Positions 58,833-64,000 of a stretch of 64,000 nucleotides of DNA are shown piece after piece; within the stretch, counting starts at the first letter, position 1, and each line of letters opens with the position of its first letter. The stretch is taken from positions 1-64,000 of the forward strand of contig NZ_SWJZ01000016.1 of the NCBI RefSeq assembly GCF_005144475.1, written 5' to 3'. The position numbers and the translations under genes are program-made. The notes beneath the pieces were generated by a model. It was given only the letters and a program-made list of their open reading frames with translations. It was not told the DNA's origin and ran no database searches. Origin of the DNA: Rhodobacter capsulatus (GTDB lineage: Bacteria; Pseudomonadota; Alphaproteobacteria; Rhodobacterales; Rhodobacteraceae).

Positions 58833-60628
58833 TGCGCGGATTGGCGTGAGCGGGGGAACCCTTCCGCAGGCGCGCAATTCGCCTGTGACATGGGTCTATC
58901 CCCGCGGGTGCGGGGGAACCTGGTGCACGAAGAAAGCGAAAGCCCGGAGATGAGGTCTATCCCCGCGGGTGCGGGGGAACCGCCCGCGCCGTGGCCGCAG
59001 GATACAGCTCGGGGGGTCTATCCCCGCGGGTGCGGGGGAACCAAATCGGGGGAAAGCGTGTCGTCATCGGCATCAGGTCTATCCCCGCGGGTGCGGGGGA
59101 ACCTCGACCTATGCGCGCGGCTATCGCAATTCCGAGGGTCTATCCCCGCGGGTGCGGGGGAACCTGCTGCGGGGCGGTTACGCGCCGCCCCTGGTGGGGT
59201 CTATCCCCGCGGGTGCGGGGGAACCATGACGCGCGTCAGCTCGTCCATCTTCTGGGCGGGTCTATCCCCGCGGGTGCGGGGGAACCACAGCGTGGCGGAA
59301 CGCAAGCGGGGGGCTGACGGGTCTATCCCCGCGGGTGCGGGGGAACCGACCGGATGAATCCCGATTCCGCTTTTGTGATGGGTCTATCCCCGCGGGTGCG
59401 GGGGAACCATTGAGGCTGTGTAGTAGGGCCACGGGAGAATGGGTCTATCCCCGCGGGTGCGGGGGAACCGCCCCGACGATCATCTCGTGGCGGGCACGGC
59501 GGGGTCTATCCCCGCGGGTGCGGGGGAACCGTCCCCCGGGTAAATCCCAGCTCATCGGCAATGGGTCTATCCCCGCGGGTGCGGGGGAACCTCAATGGTG
59601 GGCCGACGCCGACAGCCCGTTCTGGGTCTATCCCCGCGGGTGCGGGGGAACCGACAGGGTGACGGCGACGGTGTCCCCTGCGTCGGGTCTATCCCCGCGG
59701 GTGCGGGGGAACCGAGTAAAACAGGATCTGCGTCAGCCTGTCCTCGGGTCTATCCCCGCGGGTGCGGGGGAACCCGTCAACCATTGAACACTTCCTTCAC
59801 CGCCTTGGGTCTATCCCCGCGGGTGCGGGGGAACCCCGCCGTCGCGGCTGGTGGCGCGGCCGGGGGAGGGTCTATCCCCGCGGGTGCGGGGGAACCCCGT
59901 TCCTGGCACGCCAGCAGCACCTCGCGCGGGGTCTATCCCCGCGGGTGCGGGGGAACCGCCTTGCGATGCCTCTGACGCGAGATCCTGCGGGGTCTATCCC
60001 CGCGGGTGCGGGGGAACCGTAGCCCCATTGCAGGAATACGGGCCGGATCGGGGTCTATCCCCGCGGGTGCGGGGGAACCGCGCTGGCAAACAAATACATG
60101 CGTTCGGACAAGGGTCTATCCCCGCGGGTGCGGGGGAACCGCCATCGGCACCTCGGCCACGATATTGCCGATGGGTCTATCCCCGCGGGTGCGGGGGAAC
60201 CTGCTCAGGATACCTTTGCGGTGCTTTCGGACAGGGTCTATCTCCGCGGGTGCGGGGGAACCGCGACCGGCGCCCCGACGACGCGGACTTCGTAGGGTCT
60301 ATCCCCGCGGGTGCGGGGGAACCGTGGCGGTGGGTGACGGCCGCGAGCTGATCGAGGGTCTATCCCCGCGGGTGCGGGGGAACCGTGCCCAAGTGGGACC
60401 CCCAAGCCGTCACCAAGGGTCTATCCCCGCGGGTGCGGGGGAACCTTTTCGCCGCCTCGATCCGTCCGGCCGCAACCGGGTCTATCCCCGCGGGTGCGGG
60501 GGAACCACAATCCCCAGCGCCGTGCGGGGCTACATCCGGGGTCTATCCCCGCGGGTGCGGGGGAACCTTTGGGCGATTTCATTCAAGCCCCCTGCTTGCG
60601 GGTCTATCCCCGCGGGTGCGGGGGAACC
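58833..60628 (-). CRISPR. Type I-E CRISPR array, 29 intact repeats plus one degenerate
   Basis: On the plus strand each 28-base repeat reads GGTCTATCCCCGC then GGGTGCGGGGGAACC. Intact copies start at 58893 and recur every 61 bp without exception to 60601-60628, giving 28 spacers of 33 bases. A degenerate copy (58833-58860) keeps only the last 11 bases and marks the old end. The 23rd repeat (60235) has one C-to-T change. The minus strand gives the E. coli-like form ending GGGGATAGACC, so transcription runs from the cas2 side toward lower coordinates. Confidence 0.98.
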
Positions 60629-60692
60629 TCTGCGAAGCAAGGCCATGATTCAATTCAATTGTCAAAGAGCGCAGAGGCGAGCTTCCGGGGCA
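60629..60692 (-). promoter_or_regulatory. CRISPR leader
   Basis: The 64 bp between the cas2 stop and the first repeat are AT-richer than the surroundings. On the minus strand they contain TTGACA (a perfect -35) and, close to the repeat, AATCATGGCCTTG (plus-strand 60638-60650). The latter matches the IHF consensus WATCARNNNNTTR except one base. In type I-E systems IHF bends the leader for spacer integration. No good -10 follows the TTGACA at normal spacing, so the promoter call is tentative. Confidence 0.6.
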
Positions 60693-60986
60693 TTACTTTC
60701 GCTTAACGAGTAAAATCCCATCAGCGTCGACAATCTCCTTCGGGGGCTCTCCCAGCATCCGCAATCCAAGATTTCCAACCGCCTTGGTGTCGCGCCAGAC
60801 CAGAACGAGCGACCCGTTACCCAGGGTTTCCCACCAGTCCTGCATCACCGACCAGACCCTTTCACGCACGCCCGCGGTCATTTCGGGAGCAACGTAGACA
60901 CCGGGGGCAACTTCGAGCATGACCGAGGTCAGGAACCCCCGATACCGCGCCTCGACATCGCGGGTGATGATCACGGTCAGGGCCAT
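60693..60986 (-). CDS. cas2: Type I-E Cas2
   Basis: This 97-residue adaptation protein bridges two Cas1 dimers in the spacer-integration complex. The sequence (MALTVIITRDVEARYRGFLTSV, ...GVYVAPEMTAGVRERVW) matches the I-E Cas2 (CasB-numbered Cas2e) type. Its ATG overlaps the cas1 stop by one base (TGATG). It is the last cas gene, next to the leader. Confidence 0.95.
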   Translation of the reverse strand: MALTVIITRDVEARYRGFLTSVMLEVAPGVYVAPEMTAGVRERVWSVMQDWWETLGNGSLVLVWRDTKAVGNLGLRMLGEPPKEIVDADGILLVKRK

Positions 60987-61864
60987 CAGGGATTGCGCCC
61001 CTCGATAAGGGCGGTAATGCGCTCGATCATTGCGGGAATGATGCCCTGCTTGGCGAGCGCGGCACCGGTCAGGCGGCGCGTCAGGCGTTCGATGTTCTCC
61101 GCGGGTCGGTCGGTGGCGATTTTCGCAGCCTTGAAGGCGCAGGGTACGGTCACGCTGTCGCGATAAAGATCGGCGACGTCCAGAACGAAGCTCTGCCCCG
61201 GATCCTCGTGGATGAAGCCCAGTTGCGGGATCGTGGCGGTGGCGCAGACGGCAATGGCCGCGGCGGCCTCGACGGCGGAAGCCGCGTGGTTCAAGGCCTG
61301 GTTCGGCAGATCGGCTGACAGCGGATCACCGCGGTCATAGCGCCGCCCCTGCCAGCGGATGCCGTGGCGCTGGGCGGTCAAGGCGTAGGTTTCCTTCATC
61401 CGGGCGCCCTCGATGCCGCGCAGGACATCCAGATCGGCGTGCGGAAACACCTCGCCCAGACGCAGCGCATACATCCGCCGCGCCGTCATGATGCGCAGAT
61501 CGTCGTCGGCCCAGATCCGCGCCTGCAGCCGGGCAAGGCCGGAGCGGTCGGGGATCAGCGGCGGGGCGGTGTAGAGCCGAACACCGTCCTCGCCCACCGC
61601 GGCAAGCGCCGTGCGCGCATGGGCGAGAAGGCGCAAGGCATCATGGCTGACGGTTGAGCCCGGGCCGAGCAGGAGGATGGAAACGCCCTGCAGCGGAATG
61701 GCGTACTCGCCCGGAGCGAGGGCGTCAGCTGCGGTCGGATCGCCTTGCAGAAAGGCGAGCGTTCCATCGCGCGCGGTCAGGGCTCCGCGGGCAAGGTAAA
61801 GGCACCCCGCGCGGTCGGCGTGGGGCACCTTGGCACTGTCGAGGCCGAGCCGCCCCTTCAGCAT
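60986..61864 (-). CDS. cas1: Type I-E Cas1 integrase
   Basis: The 292-residue Cas1 catalyses spacer integration. The metal ligands are visible: Glu in GARMKETYAL, His in LGFIHEDPG and Asp in FVLDVADLYR. The N-terminal beta domain (SKVPHAD-like, YAIPLQGVSILLLGPGSTVSH) is typical. The start at 61864 (MLKGRLGL) lies 7 bases inside the end of cas6e. Confidence 0.96.
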   Translation of the reverse strand: MLKGRLGLDSAKVPHADRAGCLYLARGALTARDGTLAFLQGDPTAADALAPGEYAIPLQGVSILLLGPGSTVSHDALRLLAHARTALAAVGEDGVRLYTAPPLIPDRSGLARLQARIWADDDLRIMTARRMYALRLGEVFPHADLDVLRGIEGARMKETYALTAQRHGIRWQGRRYDRGDPLSADLPNQALNHAASAVEAAAAIAVCATATIPQLGFIHEDPGQSFVLDVADLYRDSVTVPCAFKAAKIATDRPAENIERLTRRLTGAALAKQGIIPAMIERITALIEGRNP

Positions 61865-62598
61865 GGTCTTTGCGGCGGGCGCAGAAGCAGCATTCCGAAA
61901 CCATAGCTGCGATGGCGACCGACGCCGCGGGCAAGGCAGTCCGCGAAGGCGGCAGGATCCGTGATCCGCAAGGTGCCGTGGATCACCGCATCGGGGCCTT
62001 CGAGACGCCTGCCTCCGCGGCGGATCCGGCTGCGCTGGAAACTGGCAAGACCGGTCCGCTCCGGTTCCAGCTCCGCCGCCGGAGCCAGCCGTTCGGCAAG
62101 CCAGTCGAGGTAGATCGCCTCGCGCGAACCGGGCAAACCGCGCAGGGCGGCGGCAAGAAAAGCATCGACTTCGGCCCCCTTGGAAAGCGACACGGCTGCC
62201 CCGGTCTCTGTCTCGCCCTGCAGGGCTGAAGCCAGGCGCACCACCGGACGCAACCGCAGATCGAAGCCCAGGCGCTGACCCGTGACCCAGGTCTCGGGGG
62301 GACGTGGCACCGAGCGCAGGGCGTCGAGCCGGATCACTTCGGTCTCGGACGGGCCAAGGACAGGCAGGGCGGCGAGACGCAGGGTCTCGGCGTCGACGCG
62401 GGCATAGCCGTACAGCGTGCCGGACCGTGCCCGAGGGGCGACCAGCAGGCGAAAGGGCTGCAGCGCGGCCGGTCCGAAGGCTTCGCCCAGAAGGTGATGC
62501 AGGGCAAGGCCCTCGTCGGCGGCGTCGATGCCGCGATGCCCGGCCCAAAGATGCAGCGCGCGCAGGGCGATCGGCAGTTCGATCAGATGCAGGCTCAT
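61858..62598 (-). CDS. cas6e: Cas6e crRNA-processing endonuclease (CasE)
   Basis: This 246-residue subunit cuts the repeat RNA at the base of its hairpin and stays bound to the crRNA 3' end in Cascade. It begins MSLHLIELPI and ends with the Gly-rich VGRHRSYGFGMLLL loop of the Cas6e group. Its ATG overlaps the cas5e stop by 4 bases. Confidence 0.93.
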   Translation of the reverse strand: MSLHLIELPIALRALHLWAGHRGIDAADEGLALHHLLGEAFGPAALQPFRLLVAPRARSGTLYGYARVDAETLRLAALPVLGPSETEVIRLDALRSVPRPPETWVTGQRLGFDLRLRPVVRLASALQGETETGAAVSLSKGAEVDAFLAAALRGLPGSREAIYLDWLAERLAPAAELEPERTGLASFQRSRIRRGGRRLEGPDAVIHGTLRITDPAAFADCLARGVGRHRSYGFGMLLLRPPQRPC

Positions 62599-63263
62599 CC
62601 GATGGCCCCCTCTACCACGACCCGGCTTCCGGCATGAAGGCCGGTGCGCCAGTTGCGCAGATCCGCAAGGTCGGTGCTGCCGGGCTCCGCGGTTTCCTGC
62701 TGTGGCCAGATCGCCCGGCCTGACAGCCCCAGCGCCTGCAAGGCGGCCAGGACGCCCGAAGCCTCGATCCAGCCCGCAAAAAGCGGGGCCGAGGGCAGGC
62801 ACGGTTTGCGGCCGATGAAGAGCGGACGCGCGGGTCGTTCGAGCGCCTTGGCCAGATCGTCGAGGGAAGGTTCCGCACCGTCCGAGAGGCGCAGCACGAC
62901 GCGACAATCGTGATCGGCCAGATAGTCGCGCCGGCGGCGGTGCGGACTGTCGTACGTGGCGCCCGCACGTTTTTCCGGGCGCCCGGAGGTGGTCCAGCCG
63001 GTGTCCGAAGCTTCGAGCTTGGCATTTTGCATATCCGTCAGAACACGCCCCTGCCGCGCGATCAGGGCACCGAAGATCAGCCGGTCCTGCAACGCCTGAT
63101 GCGCTGCCCCGTTCTCGCGGCGCAGCCCAAGGGCATTGGCGAAAAGCCCGGTCAGCGCCGATGCCGAAGGGAAATCGCGCGTCGGCCCGACCTGATCAAT
63201 GGCCACCCCGCCAAAGGCCATCAAGGGGGCGCAAAGGCGCAGATGCAGCCAGCGCTCGGTCAT
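62595..63263 (-). CDS. cas5e: Cas5e (CasD) Cascade subunit
   Basis: The 222-residue Cas5 holds the crRNA 5' handle in Cascade. The N-terminus (WLHLRLCAPLMAFGGVAID, then GPTRDFPSASALTGL) is the classic Cas5e signature, and PLFIGRKPCLPSAPL is conserved near residue 150. It overlaps both neighbours by 4 bases, showing tight translational coupling through the cas operon. Confidence 0.95.
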   Translation of the reverse strand: MTERWLHLRLCAPLMAFGGVAIDQVGPTRDFPSASALTGLFANALGLRRENGAAHQALQDRLIFGALIARQGRVLTDMQNAKLEASDTGWTTSGRPEKRAGATYDSPHRRRRDYLADHDCRVVLRLSDGAEPSLDDLAKALERPARPLFIGRKPCLPSAPLFAGWIEASGVLAALQALGLSGRAIWPQQETAEPGSTDLADLRNWRTGLHAGSRVVVEGAIG

Positions 63264-64000
63264 GCCTTCGCGCTTTCAAGATGGGCGGGCAGATCGCGCA
63301 CGAAGGCGGCGAGGTCCGCAAGGTTGCCGCGGTCCGCGCCCGAGACCTCGGCATTGGCAAGCGACATCACCCGCCGGGTCTCGCCCGTGGCATAGGCCGC
63401 ATCGAGGGACGCCAGATGTTCGGAAAGCCGCGCCACCGCCACGCCCGTCGTCGCAGCGCAGGGGCTGCGGAAGGCTTCGGCGAGAGACCGCGGCTGCCGG
63501 TCACCGGCCTCGACCAACAGGAAGGAGGCCCGCGAATAGGGTGCGGTCGAGCCGAGTTTCGCGCCCGGGGACACTTCCGCGATCAGGTAAAGCAGGTTGT
63601 GCAGCACGTCACCTGCCAGCGCGAGATCGCCGCCAAGGTTCGCGATCAGGCCGGGGATGTCGACCACGACATAGCCGTAGAACAGCCCCGAGGTCAGTTC
63701 GGTTTCCTGGATCGTGTCGGCCCCGGTGTCCTCGTCGCGCGCAAGATCGTCGGCGGCGATGAAATAGTCGCTCTCGGCTTCTTCGGCGTGGACGGTGAAG
63801 GCATGGGCGACATGCACCGGCGCGTCAATATTGGCCTTGGGATCCGAGGTGACCATGCGGCCGAAAAGGGCGCCGACCAGACCGCCGGGCAGCTTTGCCC
63901 CCTCGCTCAGCGCCTTGAGGTTGGCCTTGTGCGCCTTGAGCCATTCCTTCGCCAGATCCTCGGCCCGTTTCGGATCTGTGCCCGCTTCCGCCACCAGTCG
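63260..64000 (-). CDS. cas7e: Cas7e (CasC) Cascade backbone, 3' part
   Basis: About 246 C-terminal residues are visible, and the frame stays open to the window edge. Cas7e forms the six-subunit backbone that coats the crRNA spacer. DAPVHVAHAFTVHAEEAESDYF and ETELTSGLFYGYVVVDI are family hallmarks. The full protein is usually about 350-380 residues, so the N-terminus, along with cas3, cas8e and cse2, should lie past the right edge. Confidence 0.93.
   Translation of the reverse strand, partial: RLVAEAGTDPKRAEDLAKEWLKAHKANLKALSEGAKLPGGLVGALFGRMVTSDPKANIDAPVHVAHAFTVHAEEAESDYFIAADDLARDEDTGADTIQETELTSGLFYGYVVVDIPGLIANLGGDLALAGDVLHNLLYLIAEVSPGAKLGSTAPYSRASFLLVEAGDRQPRSLAEAFRSPCAATTGVAVARLSEHLASLDAAYATGETRRVMSLANAEVSGADRGNLADLAAFVRDLPAHLESAKA

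Noticed and set aside
58921-60600. Self-targeting spacers against this window
   Set aside because: I compared spacers with the window by eye and saw no match of spacer length. This is not exhaustive; a computed search would be decisive.
58890-60713. Open frames through the CRISPR array reading GLSPRVRGN, VYPRGCGGT or GSIPAGAGEP repeats
   Set aside because: They are translations of the CRISPR repeat in three frames, an artefact often deposited as proteins. No ribosome site or codon signal supports them.

Overview
The window is GC-rich, densely packed alphaproteobacterial DNA. Gene content points to the family Rhodobacteraceae, most likely Rhodobacter (R. capsulatus or a close relative). The signs are an F1-only ATP synthase operon (atpHAGDC without F0 genes), a trgA-trgB-cysK tellurite-resistance type cluster, Hint-domain and DUF2125 proteins, TolQ-like/OmpA-like gene pairs, and the hairpin with an ACCCCCGAGGATATTTT tail that I recall as common in this family. 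The species call is inference; no rRNA gene is present.

Layout. 1-15 kb: end of an exoD-like gene, ilvD, a thiolase/short-chain dehydrogenase pair, ybaK, an LpxR-like outer-membrane protein, a Hint protein with an FNR-type box upstream, an OmpA-like/TolQ-like pair, a ChaC-like cyclotransferase, a DUF2125 protein, and a hisC-tyrC-extensin operon. Two copies of a structured repeat of about 210 bp lie between genes at 2502-2711 and 7569-7780. 15-27 kb: a small exported protein, rpsD, an M23 peptidase, clpA, gloB, a methyltransferase and atpHAGDC. 27-36 kb: a surface-glycan block with neuA-, neuB- and neuC-like genes, two sugar-modifying oxidoreductases, several glycosyltransferases and an H-type lectin. 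This is the minimal set for activating a nonulosonic (sialic- or legionaminic-like) acid and transferring it. 36-47 kb: an orphan polyamine-type binding protein, photolyase, trgA-trgB-cysK-mscS, tRNA-Ser(GGA) and a chemoreceptor. 47-54 kb: one minus-strand operon of ABC permease, ATPase, binding protein, inositol-monophosphatase-like enzyme, tyrosine-phosphatase-like enzyme and LacI regulator. It is predicted to import a phosphorylated or phosphate-releasing small molecule, and a palindrome sits at its head.

54-57 kb: an arsenate operon made of an ArsR-ArsC fusion, a GAPDH paralogue and ArsJ, followed by a cut-off ArsR fragment. 57-64 kb: a gene-poor stretch, a decayed GSU2403-type nucleotidyltransferase gene, then a type I-E CRISPR-Cas locus. 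The array has 29 intact repeats with an unvarying 61-bp period plus one degenerate end repeat. It is followed by a short leader and by cas2, cas1, cas6e, cas5e and part of cas7e, all reading on the minus strand.

The most notable items are the structured intergenic repeat, the base skew next to CRISPR repeats that predicts the PAM, the phosphatase-linked ABC operon, the three-gene arsenate pathway with a fused regulator-enzyme, and the broken nucleotidyltransferase gene beside the array. I found no convincing wholly new system. These are the places where something undescribed is most likely.
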